The notes under the pieces are model-generated. The model ran no database searches and was not told where the DNA came from. It was given only the letters and a program-made list of their open reading frames with translations. From positions 143,702,096 to 143,766,095 of the forward strand of contig CM065802.1 in assembly GCA_033398695.1 (NCBI GenBank): a stretch of DNA of 64,000 bases. Direction: 5' to 3'. The translations under genes and the position numbers were made by a program. Of this stretch, positions 33,257 to 46,254 are shown piece by piece; position 1 is the first letter of the stretch, and the number at the start of each line of letters is the position of its first letter. This DNA is from Orobanche coerulescens (Eukaryota; Streptophyta; Magnoliopsida; Lamiales; Orobanchaceae).

Positions 33257-34878
33257 ATAGTACAGATTTTTGTATTTCTGCATTTGTTGTGAAGAACATC
33301 CTCATTTCTTCATTTCCCTTCTTCCTCTCTTCCTTGGGGCGATTTTGGGGTGTTTTAACATCATCAAAACTCAGATATTTTCATCTTCTTCAAGTTGTAG
33401 TGTGGATCAACAACATATTTGTGGATTCTTCATCCTAATCTAAGGTAACTTCTTCAACACTTGAATTCGATTTTGAGTTGGATCATGATGTTTTGGATGG
33501 TATAATCATGATTTGTGATGGATATATGTACGATTATGAGTTTTTACGAGTTATCATCGGATTGTTGAAAGTTTTTCTCAAGAACACTTTGAAGGTTGAC
33601 TTGGAATTGGGTTTTGCAATTTAATGTTATCGTAAACTCGATTTGAGTATTCCTATTGGATTATCGATTGTATTGATGGTGTTTTGGTGGATTGGATCAT
33701 TCAATAGAAGTTGGTTTTCCATACAAATGGGTTTGTTTGTTTAGGATGGGAGATTGTTTTCAAGGTGTTTGTCGAAATGCCTCAATGAGTTAAGATTTAT
33801 TGTATCGACATCTTGAATTAGTTATGATCGCTATTGATTCGTATATTAAGCGAGTTGTTGATAATTGTATTATTCAAGGTTGTTCGAGCGACCGGTAGTT
33901 TCCCTTAGGACGTTGTTCGAGAGAGGACGTATCATCACCGGTGTTAAGGTAAGTTGATTCTTACTCGGTTAAAAGGATATTATTCCTTTCGTTGCTGTTC
34001 ATTCATAATCATAATTCATTCATATGGTATTAACCATATCGAGACTTGTCATTGTCAATTAATCATTTCATTCACGAGGAACGACGGTTCCAATCATTTC
34101 ATTGAGCTATCATTCATTTCACAATTAATTCATCTCGGTGAGTCATCCTTGACTTTGTCGAATTGTTACTCATTAATATTCTTCATGGTCATTCTTGTTC
34201 ATATGACCTTCTGGGTTCATATTGCGCGGCCTGGTGGGGATGTGTGGAATATTTAGTCGGGCACGTGATGGTCATGTGTTGGGTTCACCGACACATTAGA
34301 CTGTGCACACGGTAACGTACCTCCGTGGGACTAATTAGGTACAAGGACGGGTGTGTCCGGACACTCGTCTTGTCACTTGCACATACCATTACGGGCGTAC
34401 TATGATGCCTCTCTTCAGCGTTATTTCATAATTAAGATATATCATGATTGTGTTTATTCAACTCTTGAGGATTGTTGTTCTGTGTAACTGACCCCGTTGG
34501 GGGATGTTGTTTTCAGGTCATGTCAAGGCTAAAGCACGGGAAGAGAACATGGAAGGCGAGGAGTCCCAGTGATACTAGTTGGGGCCCCTAATCCTTTTCA
34601 GTCATTCATGTTTTCTTCATTTTATTTCCGCTGCAGACTTCCGTTTGAATAACTCATTTTATTTAGTGTTGTATATTTTATCTTCATATAAAATATATAT
34701 GTATTCTGTATTTTCCTGGGTGTGTTGTACTTGAAACTCCTCATCGGAGTAGTTGATGATGTAATGTGGTTCGGTACTACATTTACACTTTGTAATTCAT
34801 TAATTTCACCCGCCTAGTGGGTCCTAGTCGGGGGTCCACAGCACTGTAATATCCGCCTAGTTTGGGGTGTTACACAGT

Positions 34879-34890
34879 TGGTATCGGAGC
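34879..34890 (+). other. Primer binding site of element D
   Basis: TGGTATCGGAGC, four bases after the 5' LTR. It is identical to the sites of G and F and one base from the initiator Met-tRNA complement. Confidence 0.87.
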
Positions 34891-35373
34891 GCAAGGTTTT
34901 GAATACTACCTTCCGAGTCATATCTTATTTGAAATCATCGTTCATCAGACTAGTATCATTGGACTTTCGCGTCACGTGTGACCTGTGCAAGAGCTGAGCC
35001 CCTCAGACCAAAGAACAGTAAGATTTGTGACGCCATGGTATAATTTCTGTCAATAAGAATCACTCATTCATCATTCATCAATCAACAATCCTCAAAAATC
35101 ATTTTCATTTTATCATGTTGATCATGTCAACTCATTAATCACTCAGTCAACCTCATTATTCATTTGTTGATCTTGTGGATCGTATCATTAATCATGTAAC
35201 TTGTTCAAGATAATCATTTCAAGAATTTCATCAGATAATCATGTCACCTCAGTTGATCATTCATATAATCATTGTATTAGAGCGCGTATGCTCATTATTA
35301 TAATTTCATAACGTAATCATAACGCGGTACTCATTCAAGCTCTATAATATTCATATGGCCTTCCTACTTCAGT
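34891..35373 (+). other. Leader of element D
   Basis: AT-rich, with many ATCATT/CATTCA-like short repeats and no coding sequence. It ends at the gag start. Confidence 0.6.
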
Positions 35374-36330
35374 ATGGAAAGAACTGTCAGAGGATGCAGG
35401 GGAAGAGGCCGAGGTGCGGGCCGAAACTCGAAAAATAATCACTCACTGTCAAGAAGTCGTAACCGAGATACAGCTCAATCAGAAGGTGTCCGGGTCGATC
35501 CACTCATTTTTATGCAGGGCATGATGGCCCAGATGCAATTGCTTAATCATCGATGCGCTGCTCTGACCGAATTAATAGAGAAAGCTCTTACTAATGAGCT
35601 TACTGCTAAGGAAATTGCTAATCAACAACCTTCATCTGTTAGCAAGAAATCCAAGAAGCGTAGTCAGTCTGAAGGCAGTCAGGCAACCTTCAAGAAGCCT
35701 CGTACGGGCCCTACTTTTTCTGAGCGACCTCCTACGGCGCCTAAACCTGTGAAATCTCAGTTCTGAGCGGACAGTTCGGCCATCACCTGTTTCAACTGTG
35801 GAGCGTCGGGTCATTTCAGCACTAGGTGTTCGAGGCCGACTATCACCTGTTACAACTGTGGAATTACCGGGCATAAGGTCCGTTTCTGCCGAAGAGACTC
35901 CAAGCATACTCCGACGGCATCTCAGGTCCTGAAGCGACCAGTTGTTCAGAATCAGGCTACTCAGTTAGCGTCTTTTAAGATGATGGGAGCAATTAAAGGC
36001 GGAGCCCATACTTATCAGAAGGGAGCATCCGTTTCGAGGGCCGGCAAGCCTCGAATTTATGAGATGAAGAGGGCCGACGATCCGAAGGCCCGAATGATTT
36101 CACGTACACTCGAAATTTTATTTCAACCCATGTGTACTCTATTTGATACCGGTGCATCGCATTCATTCATTTCCAAGTCATGCTTGAGTATACTTCATCT
36201 GGATAGTTCTACTAGTTGTGAACCTTTGTCATTGGTCTACCAGACGGTAGAAGAACTATCGGAAATCGTGAGGTTAAGAATTGTCCGATTTAGCTTAATG
36301 ACCGTGATTGGTTGGCGAACCTAATCGTGG
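35374..36330 (+). pseudogene. gag: Element D gag and protease, capsid core deleted
   Basis: The ATG at 35374 gives an Arg/Gly-rich start (GRGRGAGRN) like that of F, then a short helical segment and a Lys-rich linker. The roughly 200-residue retrotransposon gag core present in F is absent. A TGA at 35764 ends the first frame. Beyond it lie two intact zinc knuckles, CFNCGASGHFSTRC and CYNCGITGHKVRFC, and then the aspartic protease site LFDTGASHSFIS near 36140..36180. Without the capsid core this gag could not assemble particles. A frameshift near 36325 separates it from pol. Confidence 0.88.
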
Positions 36331-39300
36331 TGGATTATACCTAAGGACGATGTCATATTGGGTATTGATTGGATGGATCGTCATGATACCATTCTCCGTG
36401 TTCGTAAGCGTATGGTCACTATTGTTCCAGACGATGGAGTTGAGTACGTATTTCAGGGAGGTAATCCCATCTGTTCCGATAGAGTCATTAATTTGATGAA
36501 AGCTGTAAAGTTACTCAATCAAGGGTGTATTGGTTATTGGTGCTATATGACCAAGACCGAGAAATCATCAGTAATGTTGGCAGATATTCCTGTAGTGAGG
36601 GAATATGCCGATGTTTTCCAGATGAGTTACCTGGTTTGCCTCCACAGAGGGATGTGGAATTCACGATAGAGTTGGAGCCTGGTACGTCCCCATTATCGAA
36701 GGCACCGTATCGGATGGCCCCGACTGAAATGCAGGAACTGAAGAATTAATTGGAGGATTTGACCGAGAAAGGTTATATCCGACCGAGTGCGTCCCTGTGG
36801 GGAGCACCTGTATTGTTTGTCAAGAAGAAGGATGGTTCATTTCGCTTGTGTATTGATTATCGAGAGCTGAACCGGGAGACAATCAAGAATAAATATCCCC
36901 TTCCCCGCCTCGTTGATCTCTTGGATCAACTTCAAGGAGCTTCAGTATTTTCCAAGACCGATTTAAGATCATGGTATCATCAGTTGCGGATTTGAGAGTC
37001 GGATATTGCTAGAACGGCGTTTCGAGCACTATGGGCATTACGAGCTTATAGTGATGCTGTTTGGGTTAACTAATGCACCTGCTGTATTCATGGAGTTGAT
37101 GAACCGAGTTTTCATCGACTTTTCAGACCGGTTCGTGGTCGTTTTCATCGACGACATTTTGATTTATTCTCATGATCGAGAGGAACACGAGCTTCACCTT
37201 CATCAGATTCTCGATGTGTTGAGACGAGAGCAGCTTTATGGAAAATTTTTCCAAATGTGAATTTCTGGATGTCCGAGGTGACGTTTCTCAGACATGTAAT
37301 TTCATCAGACGGAGTACGCGTCGATCCTCAGAAGACGGAGGCTATCCAATATTGGCAACCTCGTAGAATGTTAAGGAAATCCTAAGCTTCCTCGGATTAA
37401 CGGGCTATTATTAGCGATTTGTGGAAGGATTTTATAAAATCGCTCAACCTATGACGATCCTTTTGCGAAAGGATAAGAAATACACGTGGTCTGACGCGTG
37501 TCAGTGGAGTATTGAGGATCTCAAGAGTCGTTTAATTTCAGCGCCTGTCCTTTCTTTACCACTAGGGACGGAAGGATTCGTGGTTTATAGTGACGCGCCC
37601 GGACAAGGTCTCGGATGTGTATTAGTACAGAACGGGAAAGTGATTGCCTATGCTTCACGGCAGATGAGATCTTATGAGGTCAACTATCCAACCCATGACC
37701 TGGAGCTAGCGGCCGTGGTTTTCACGTTGAAGATTTGGCGTCATTATCTTTATGGCGTCTCCGGTTAGATTTTCACCGATCATAAGAGGTTGAAGTATAT
37801 ATTTACTCAGAAGGAGTTAAATATGCGTCATATACGGTGGCTAGAACTGATCAAGGACTATGATATCGAGATTCAGTATCACCCGGGTAAGGCGAATGTT
37901 GTCACCGATGTCTTGAGTCGTAAGTCCGTTCAGGAGCAGATGCTTGCTCGTTTAACAGTTCAGAAGGAACTTCAGCAGAAATTTCTAAGACCCGAGATTG
38001 AGGTCTGGTTACAGCGAGTACAAGGGCAACTTTGTACGTTAGAGATTTCATCGCCACTCGAGGAGGCGATCAGAGTGAATCAGGGTTCAGACCCATTTTT
38101 TTGTGTATCCGAGAGGATGTGGCTCCGGGGAAAGCCCCTGGATTTGTGGTCCACGAGGATGGACTTGTTCGATTTAAGAATTGTTTATGCGTACTGGCTA
38201 ATGACGAGTTGAAAAACTCGATTTTGAGAGAAACTCATACTACCCCTTATTCTATTCATCCGGGGTCTAGCAAGATGTACAAGGACATGAAACAAAATTA
38301 CTGGTGGATTAATATGAAGCGATAAGTCACAGAATTTGTTTCTAGATGTTTAACATGTCAGCAAGTTAAGATAGAACATCAGCGACCGGCGAGTATGCTG
38401 AAACCGCTCCATATTCCAGAGTGGAAGTGGGAGGATATTTCAATGGACTTCATCACGAGTTTGCCGATGAGTCGCCGTGACATGAATATAATTTGGGTAA
38501 TCGTGGATCGTCTAACTAAGTCAGCTCATTTCCTTGAGATTAAGAATACGTGGGGTCCCGAGAGACTTGCCCAGTTGTTCATCAAAGAAATAGTGAGATT
38601 GCACGGTACTCCTAAGAGTATCGTTTCTGATCGTGACGGGCGATTCGTGTCACATTTTTGGAAATTAGTTCATCATTCCATGGGAACTCAGCTTAATCTC
38701 AGCACAGCTTTTCACCCTCAGTTCGACGGATAATCAGAGAGAACTATTCAGACATTGGAGGACATGTTGAGAGCATGTGTTCTCGATTGGAAAGACGACT
38801 GGGAAGCCCAACTACCGTTGATTGAGTTCATGTATAATAATAGTTGGCATGCTTCGATTAAGATGGCACCCTATGAGGCCTTGTACGGTCGTTGTTGCCG
38901 ATCTCCTTTGTGTTGGATGACTTATCAGAATCAATCGGCACCGAGCCTGATATGCTTACAGCCGCCCGTGAGAAGGTAGCTTTGATCAGGAGTCGTTTGT
39001 TGACCGCTCCGAGTCGACAGAAATCATATGCAGATAATCGTCGTTGACCATTAGAGTTCGAGTCAGGTGACCACGTTTTGGTCAAGGTTTCCCCGAGTCG
39101 AGGTGTTTTCCGTTTCGGGGAGCGGGGAAAGCTAATTCCGAGATTCATTGGACCATTTGAGATTTTGAATCGAATCGTCGATCTGGCTTATAGATTGGCC
39201 TTACCTCCGGCGTTGAGCCGAATTCATAACGTGTTTCATGTCTCTCAAATTGCGGAAGTGTTTTGCCGGCCCTAGTCACATACTTCAGTTTGATGGAATC

Positions 39301-39486
39301 GAGATAGCGGATGATCATACGTATGAGGAGTGTCCCGTACGAATCTTGGAGTGGCGAATGAAACAGTTGAGGAACAAGACGATTCCTTTCGTTAAAAATT
39401 AGTGTCGAGACACGGAGTCGAAGAGGCTACTTGGGAAATCGAGGATAGTATGCGGGAGAGTTATCCTGATTTGTTTCACCCTTAGT
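36331..39486 (+). pseudogene. pol: Element D pol: RT, RNase H, integrase, chromodomain, many lesions
   Basis: RT motifs are [34 protein letters not shown] and the catalytic FIDDILIYS near 37150. RNase H shows [14 protein letters not shown] and [17 protein letters not shown]. Integrase has the zinc region ([28 protein letters not shown]). Its core has catalytic residues in MDFITSLP, SDRDGRF and SERTIQ, the last preceded by a stop. The GPY/F module (VKVSPSRGVFRFGERGKL) and a frameshifted chromodomain (EEATWEIED) close the gene. In-frame stops include 36747, 36992, 37766, 38323 and 38731, with frameshifts near 37010, 37260 and 38920. Domain order and content match Tekay-type chromoviruses. Confidence 0.92.
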
Positions 39487-39519
39487 TTCGAGGACGAAAC
39501 TATTTTTAAGGGGGGAGTA
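39484..39519 (+). other. Stem-loop and polypurine tract of element D
   Basis: AGTTTCGAGGACGAAACT (39484..39501) is an inverted repeat with a 4-base loop. It is followed by TTTTTAAGGGGGGAGTA directly before the 3' LTR. The same arrangement occurs in E, F and G. Confidence 0.82.
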
Positions 39520-42001
39520 TGTAATACCCGATTGTAAATTCATTCATTTTCATTCAGTAATTGTCACTCGGTGGATTTTCACTCATTAATAATCATTCAT
39601 CATTCATGTTCATTCATTCGTGTTCACCGTTCGGACTAATGTTGAGTCGTGTAGCGATATCATTCATTTTTTCAACCTTGCTTGAGAATCGAGACAAGAA
39701 TATTATCTTGATCGTTATAATTACTTCATTAATCGATGTTAATATTGGAATTCATGCCATTTCAAATTTCCTTCTTGTTCGAATCATGCTATTTTTGGGT
39801 ACATTTGCGGTTCTTGTGTATCTCGTTGAGTTTTCCTGGCGGGATATTGCTTCTCCCTACTTGTTTTAAGTTTCGGGACGAAACTTCTTTTAAGGACGGT
39901 AGTATGTGATATCCGCAATTTTGATTTTCGGTAATTTTCTTTTTTGGCGAAAGTCCATCTTAGTGAATCTATTGTGAATGTTTCGTCATTCCGAGAATGA
40001 TTAATTCTACACTTTTTGTCATCCGAGTTCGTCTCGGTGTCGTTCTGTTGAGTTCCGTGTTCTTAAGCGACTTTTCCACGTATGAGTTCGATTTTGTAAA
40101 ATCACCATTAATACTTGGAAAATCCAAAAATTCTGATTCTTTTCAATATTATAGAACATCAAGTTAGCTTTCCAATGGTTCAAACGGTGAGTCAATCGGA
40201 GTCTGAACGAAGGAGTTATGGTCGAAATAGCTAAGACTGCACCGTGTGCCTTTTGATGCTGGAGCGGGCTATATCGCGGGCCGCGGCCCCTTCTGGCTGG
40301 GCCGCGGCACTAAGCTGTTTTGCTGGGCATTTTTTGCCCTGTGCCGCGGCACACTCAGCCCGTGCCCCGCCACACAGTATAGATTTTTGTATTTCTGCGT
40401 TTGTTGTGAAAAACATCCTCATTTCTTCATTTCCCTTCTTCATCTCTTCCTTGGGGCGATTTTGGGCGATTTTGGGGTGTTTTAACATCATCAAAACTCA
40501 TAGATTTTCATCTTATTCAAGTTGTAGTGTGGATCAACAACATATTAGTGGATTCTTCATCCTAATCTAAGGTAACTTCTTCAACCCTTGAATTCGATTT
40601 TGAGTTGGAGCATGATGTTTTGGATGGTATAATCATGATTTGTGATGGATATACGTATGATTATGAGTTTTTACGAGTTATCATCGGATTGTTGGAAGTT
40701 TTTCTCAAGAACACTTTGAAGGTTGACTTGGAATTGGGTTTTGCAATTTAATGTTATCGTAAACTTGATTTGAGTATTCATATTGGATTATCGATTGTAT
40801 TGATGGTGTTTTGGTGGATTGAATCATTCAATAGAAGTTGGTTTTCCATACAAATGGGATTAGTTGTTTAGGATGGGAGATTATTTTCAAGGTGTTTGTC
40901 GAAATGCCTCAATGAGTTTGGATTTATTGTATCGACATCTTGAATTAGTTATGATCGCTATTGATTCGTATATTAAGCGAGTTGTTGATAATTGTGTTAT
41001 TCTTGGTTGTTCGAGCGACCGATAGTTTCCCTTAGGACGTTGTTCGAGAGAGGACGTATCATCACCGGTGTTAAGGTAAGTTGATTCTTTCTCGGTTAAA
41101 AGGATATTATTCCTTTCGTTGTTGTTCATTCATAATCATAATTCATTCATATGGTATCAACCATATCGAGACTTGTCATTGTCAATTAATTACTTCATTC
41201 ACGAGGAACGACGGTTCCAATCATTTCATGGAGCTATCATTCATTTCACTATTAATTCATCTCGGTGAGTCATTCTTGACTTTGTAGAATTGTTATTCAT
41301 TAATATTCTTCATGGTCATTCTTGTTCATATGACCTTCTGGGTTCATATTGCGCGGCCGGGTGGGGATGTGTGGAATTTTTAGTCGGGCACGTGATGGTC
41401 ATGTGTTGGGTTCACCGACACATTGGACTGTGCTCACGGTAACGTACCTCTGTGAGACTAATTAGGTACAAGGACGGGTGTGTCCGGACACTCGTCTTGT
41501 GCACTTGCACATACCATTACGGGCGTACTATGATGCCTCTCTTCAGAGTCATTTCATAATTAAGATATATCATGATTGTGTTTATTCAACTCTTGAGTAT
41601 TGTTGTTCTGTGTAACTGACCCCGTTGGGGATGTTGTTTTCAGGTCATGGCAAGGCTAAAGCACGGAAAGAGAACATGGACGGCGAGGAGTCCCAGTGAT
41701 ACTAGTTGGGGGCCCCAATCCTTTTCAGTCATTCGTGTTTTCTTCATTTTATTTCCGCTGCAGACTTCCATTAGAATTACTCATTTTATTCAGTGTTGTA
41801 TATTTTATCTTCATATAAAATATACATGTATTCTGTATTTGCCTGGGTGTGTTGTACTTGAAACTCCTCATCGGAGTAGTTGATGATGTAATGTGGTTCG
41901 GTACTACATTTACACTTTGTAATTCATTAATTTCACCCGCCTAGTGGGTCCCAGTCGGGGGTCCACGACACTGTAATATCCGCCTAGTTTGGGGTGTTAC
42001 A
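39520..42001 (+). repeat. 3' LTR of element D (composite)
   Basis: Homologous to 32384..34874, including the embedded stem-loop (39868..39886), purine tract and second start TGTGATATCCGC at 39905. It ends TTACA and is followed by the target copy ACCGG. Differences from the 5' LTR are modest by eye. Confidence 0.93.
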
Positions 42002-42182
42002 ACCGGAGGGTGTCTTAAACCCCTACTTCTTCTCCTCTTGAAGAGCCTAACGTTGGTGAGTGAATATTTCGTAATCATTGCCGTTCCTGACCATTGTATC
42101 TCTGATTGTCCCTCATTTCATTGCTTTACGTTTCCAACTCTTGTTGTTCTAAGTTTCGGGGTTGAAACTTCTTCTTGGTATA
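42002..42182 (+). other. Internal segment of element E between D and C
   Basis: 181 bp of E sequence. It contains a degenerate copy of the tract-associated inverted repeat (42151..42170, AAGTTTCGGGGTTGAAACTT), although the true polypurine tract of E is much further right at 51636. It ends with the target copy GTATA of element C. Confidence 0.7.
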
Positions 42183-42348
42183 TGTTAGGCGTATTTTTAT
42201 ACGCTTATTTATCATTATTTTATATTTATTTGAAGTATAAATCTGCATAAATGAGCTTTTAATGCACTATTCTTTTACGTTTTGCAGGAAATTGGAGTCC
42301 GGAAGCTAGAACGACGAAAAACGGGCGAAAACGGCAATTTTTGGCCTG

Positions 42349-42527
42349 GGGCCGCGGCACAATGAAAGCGAGCCGCGGCACACGCAGGTGACCAGCAAGC
42401 GCTGAACCAACTGTACCGGGGGGCGCGGCACGTTGATGTTGAGCAGCGGCCCGTGAAGAAAAACGCGCGCCCAGGCATAGGCGCTGCGCATGGTGAGCCG
42501 CAGCACAGATTAAGTGAGCCGCGGCCC
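42349..42527. repeat. GAGCCGCGGCAC palindrome cluster, C 5' LTR
   Basis: Units around a GCCGCGGC core lie at 42349 and 42370, with degenerate ones near 42424, 42445 and 42495, and one at 42516. They lie about 100 to 275 bp upstream of the TATA box. The counterpart in the 3' LTR is 48883..49041. Confidence 0.8.
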
Positions 42528-42624
42528 ACGGGGTGGTTTTTGATGTTTTGGTCGCGGTTCTGGGCCGTTTTTGGAGCCTGTTCCCAACCTAATTCCTGGA
42601 TGCGTCTTGGAGGCTGAAGACAGT

Positions 42625-42633
42625 TATAAATAG
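42625..42633 (+). promoter_or_regulatory. TATA box of C 5' LTR
   Basis: TATAAATAG, identical at 49139..49147 in the 3' LTR, a good plant TATA match. Confidence 0.65.
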
Positions 42634-43491
42634 GGGTTTAAGATGATCAAATCAAAACGAGGATCATCATCGAGGAATCGAGAAGAAGCAGAAACACCAA
42701 GGAGCATAGAGCGGAAGATAGAGAACGGAGGAATCCGAGCTCTTCAACTGTGTTTGATCTTTATGCTTTCTTTAATTATTTCTATATTTTTATTTTCTAG
42801 CATGTCAGGCTAGAACCCTAGTCTAGGATTTTGATGAAACCAAGGGTTTGATGAATTAACTTTTGATTATCAATTCAATTCCCTTTTCTATTGAGTTTTC
42901 CCCAATTGTTCTTAATGCTTTCAATTGTGTGGCCTATAATTGAATTGTTTTGTTTACGCAACTCGAATCGGGAGAGGAGAGTTGGTAGGAAATAATTGGT
43001 GAGAACCATTTTATCTTATAAGATAGGAATATACTCATAGGAACTACATGGCCTTTCTGAAGATTTCGTGCTTTTTGCCTATTGTCGAATCAATTCACCT
43101 AGGATTAGAGTGTGTTATTCGCCTTAGAAAAATCTATTGACCTCGGGAGAGGCGGTAGAGTATTTTAGCAACCTTCGCCTTCAATAAATTGGGAAATCAT
43201 TAAATTCATATAATTGAGAGTAATTCGGATAAACCGAGGTGGATTCACAATCCCAGATTTATTCCTTATTTGATTTTCTTTCTTAAAACAATCGTTTTTA
43301 TTAGTTATTCTTTTATTAATTTTCTATTATTATTACTTGCATCTCAAAATTCGATAGTTCAGATAAAATTAGAATACTCATAAATCGGTAGTTAGTATGT
43401 CAGTCCTCCTGGGAACGATATCTTACTCATCTCTTTATTACTTGTTTACGACAACGTGCACTTGCGTTCAACAAAATTCGCAACAAGTTTT

Positions 43492-43508
43492 TGGCGCCGT
43501 TGCCGGGA
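43492..43508 (+). other. Primer binding site of element C (Asp-tRNA type)
   Basis: TGGCGCCGTTGCCGGGA, the typical primer site of Athila/Tat elements, six bases after the LTR. Confidence 0.9.
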
Positions 43509-43718
43509 CATATTATTTTACTAATATCGATTTCAGTATTTCTAGTCTTAGTTTGAACATTTTTATTATTTGTAATTTATTTGTTTTTCCTTTCAGGAAT
43601 TTCTCGTTAGTGCATGAGAAAATTCGGTAACGAAGGCCTACTACCTTTGGATACCGAACTCGAGCGCACTCTTCGGAGAAGCTAGAAGGAGAAACGTGAG
43701 CTACCGACAACAGGCACC

Positions 43719-46214
43719 ATGGCCGATAACACGGGAAATCACGAAGCAGACAACCCCATTCAACAATCTCAACCGGCATTAGCACTCTGTGATTATGCAA
43801 TGCCACAAATAAATGCGAACTTTTCGGGAATTCGGCGTCCAACCATCTAAGCAAACAACTTCGAAATCAAGCCGGCTATTATTCAGATGATGCAAGCGAG
43901 CCAATTTTGTGGACTTGCAAACGACGATCCCAATGCACATATCGCTTCATTTCTAGAGATTTGTGACACCTTCAAGAATAATGGTGTCACCGATGATGCT
44001 ATTCGTCTGCGGCTTTTCCCTTTTTCTTTGAGGGACAAAGCTAAATTTTGGTTGAATTCATTACCGCCGGGCTCTATCACAACTTGGGCGGAATTAGCAC
44101 AAGCCTTCCTGGCTAAGTTCTTTCCCCCATCAAAAACGGTGCGATTAAGGAACGAGATAACCACGTTCGGGCAATTTGATATGGAGTCGCTTCATGAAGC
44201 TTGGGAGCGATATAAGGATTTATTACGGAGATGCCCACCCCATGGCCTACCGGACTGGCTACAAATTCAGACGTTCTATAACGGATTGAGTGCTTCTACA
44301 CGCACTCTTGTTGATGCAGCCGCTGGAGGAACATTAATGGGAAAAACGATGGCCGAAGCCCACTCTCTATTGGAGACGATGGCTGCAAATGCTTATCAGT
44401 GGCCTTCCGAACGAGTGAACCCGAAACGAGTGATGGAAATCTCCGATAATGATCCAATATCTATGCTATCAGCTCAAGTCGCCGCCTTGACTCAGCAACT
44501 TCAAGCCTTTTCACATGCTCCTACTCCCGTTACCATGGAATCATGTAATTGGTGTAATGGGTCTCATCCTTGCGCAGAGTGCCAAGTTGGAAATCCTTTC
44601 AAACAACACCAGATGGAACAAGCTCAGTTTGTGGGGAATGGGAATCGACAGAATAATCCGTACTCCAACACATATAATCCGGGGTGGCGTAATCACCCTA
44701 ACTTTTCATGGAAAAACGGACAAAAATCAAATAAGTCTCAGTTTGCCCAACACCAATAGCAACCTCCTCCCGCTCCAAAAATTTCTCTAGAGGAAGCAAT
44801 GGCGAAATTAGCATCAAATACGAGTCAGTTTATGACCCGTACGGAAGCCACCTTGCAAAACCATTCCGCTTCTATTCGCAACTTGGAAGTCCAATTGGGG
44901 CAAATAGCTAATGTGTTAACAGCCCGACCGGAGGGTACCTTTCCAAGCACGACCGAGACGAACCCCAGAGAAAGTATAAATGCCATCGGTTTGAGAAGCG
45001 TGAAGGAAGTGTGTGAGCAGCCCGGGCAAAACAAAAAGAGAGGTGATGATGAGGAGCATAAAAATGCGGTGACTGAGGAATCACAAATTTCAAGACCCTC
45101 GAAACTTTTTCCTGACAATCCGATGGCATATGTACCACCCGTCCCGTTTCCACAGCATTTGCAAAAACAAAAACTGGACAAACAATTTTCCAAGTTTCTT
45201 GACGTCTTCAAGAAACTACACACCAACATTCCATTTCCCGACGCCTTAGAACAAATGCCGAGCTATGTGAAGTTTATGAAGGAAATCTTATCTAAGAAAA
45301 AGAAGCTCGAGGAATATGAAATGGTGGCACTGACTGAGGAGTGCAGTGCAATCTTGCAGAAAAAGCTCCCGCCTAAATTGAAGGATCCAGGAAGCTTCAC
45401 CATACCGTGCACCATTGGGAACTTGTCTTTTGATAAAGCATTATGTGATCTCGGAGCTAGCGTTAATCTCATGCCCCTTTCCATTTTCAAGAAGCTAGGA
45501 ATTGGGGAAGCGAAACCTACTACGATCTCTTTACAACTAGCCGATAGATCAATCAAGTACCCAAGAGGGGTAATCGAAGATGTCATGGTCAAGGTCGATA
45601 AATTTATTTTCCCTGCTGATTTCATTGTGCTTGATATGGAAGTAGACCATGAGATTCCGATTATATTGGGTAGACCGTTCTTAGCTACCGAAAGGACCCT
45701 TATTGACATTCAAGAGGGTAAATTAATACTTCGGGTTGAAGATGAGCAAGTCACGTTCAAAGTGTTTCGATCTCTCCCGTGTCCAAGCACGGACAAGAAG
45801 TGTTCACAAATTGATATCTTTGAGAAAGACGCACACCGGGAGAGTTGCCAGTCGAAATGTTCAGAATCCGTGTTAAGTGCTCCGACGTCAAAGAATAATG
45901 AAGAGCAAGTCGCATATCTTAGGCATTTGAATATGTCGTCGTCAAAATCCGTTCATCCACCATCGAAAAATTCTCATTCTGTCATAAGTTCGTTCGTGGA
46001 GTTGAAAATAAAGCCGGATGTCAAACGAGTGCCAAGTGAATTGCAAAATGGGTGTTTTGGACGGTTGCTATTGTTAAAACCGTTTCGCAAAGGACATTGG
46101 ATTTCCAAACCAAAAGTCGAACGGTTGAAATTTAATGGTCAACAATTTAAATCACGTAATAACGGTTCCATGGACTGTGCGGAATCCAAATGGTCTTTGC
46201 GAAACGCAAACTGA
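43719..46214 (+). pseudogene. gag: Element C gag-protease, one long frame with two stops
   Basis: The ATG at 43719 starts a frame of 832 codons interrupted only by TAA at 43848..43850 and TAG at 44757..44759, both in phase. The first part is an Athila-type gag: [42 protein letters not shown], and [16 protein letters not shown]. The second part contains a linker (PFPQHLQKQKLDKQFSKFLDVFKK) and the aspartic protease with the Athila variant DLGASVNLMPLSIFKKL, then IILGRPFLAT. The frame ends at 46214 without entering RT. The near-intact state suggests that gag-protease was kept under selection or that the copy is young. Confidence 0.92.
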
Positions 46215-46254
46215 TTTTCAAAAAGTCCGGCTGAAGACTATAAACTTAGCGCTT

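Larger units (their letters stand above)
32384..34874 (+). repeat. 5' LTR of element D (composite)
   Basis: Starts TGTAATACCCGATTG and ends GGGGTGTTACA. The first 385 bp (32384..32768) end in a stem-loop and purine tract, after which a second LTR-like start, TGTAATATCCGC, begins at 32769. That start aligns with the LTR start of element G. A palindrome cluster lies at 33140..33256, and the hairpin ACCCCGTTGGGGG at 34491..34503. Confidence 0.93.
32384..42001 (+). mobile_element. Element D: Ty3-gypsy chromovirus (Tekay-like), full length, decayed, with composite LTRs
   Basis: LTRs of about 2.49 kb (32384..34874 and 39520..42001) flank a plus-strand gag-protease-RT-RNase H-integrase-chromodomain region. 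The flanks ACCGA (32379..32383) and ACCGG (42002..42006) are a 5-bp target duplication with one transition, in the gag remnant of E. The primer site is Met-tRNA type (34879..34890), and the polypurine tract is at 39507..39519. The gag lacks its capsid core and pol has at least eight stops and frameshifts. Each LTR contains an internal tract-plus-LTR-start junction matching the 3' end of element G, which makes these LTRs chimeric. Confidence 0.93.
42183..43485 (+). repeat. 5' LTR of element C
   Basis: Starts TGTTAGGCGTATTTT and ends CGCAACA. It contains the GCCGCGGC palindrome array (42349..42527) and a TATA box (42625..42633). A 21-bp segment with one palindrome unit near 42360..42381 is missing from the 3' copy. 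Confidence 0.93.

Noticed and set aside
33106..33438. Ala-rich 110-residue frame (also 40244..40570)
   Set aside because: The frame reads through GC-rich palindromes in the D LTRs, and the Ala runs come from GCC/GCG in those repeats.
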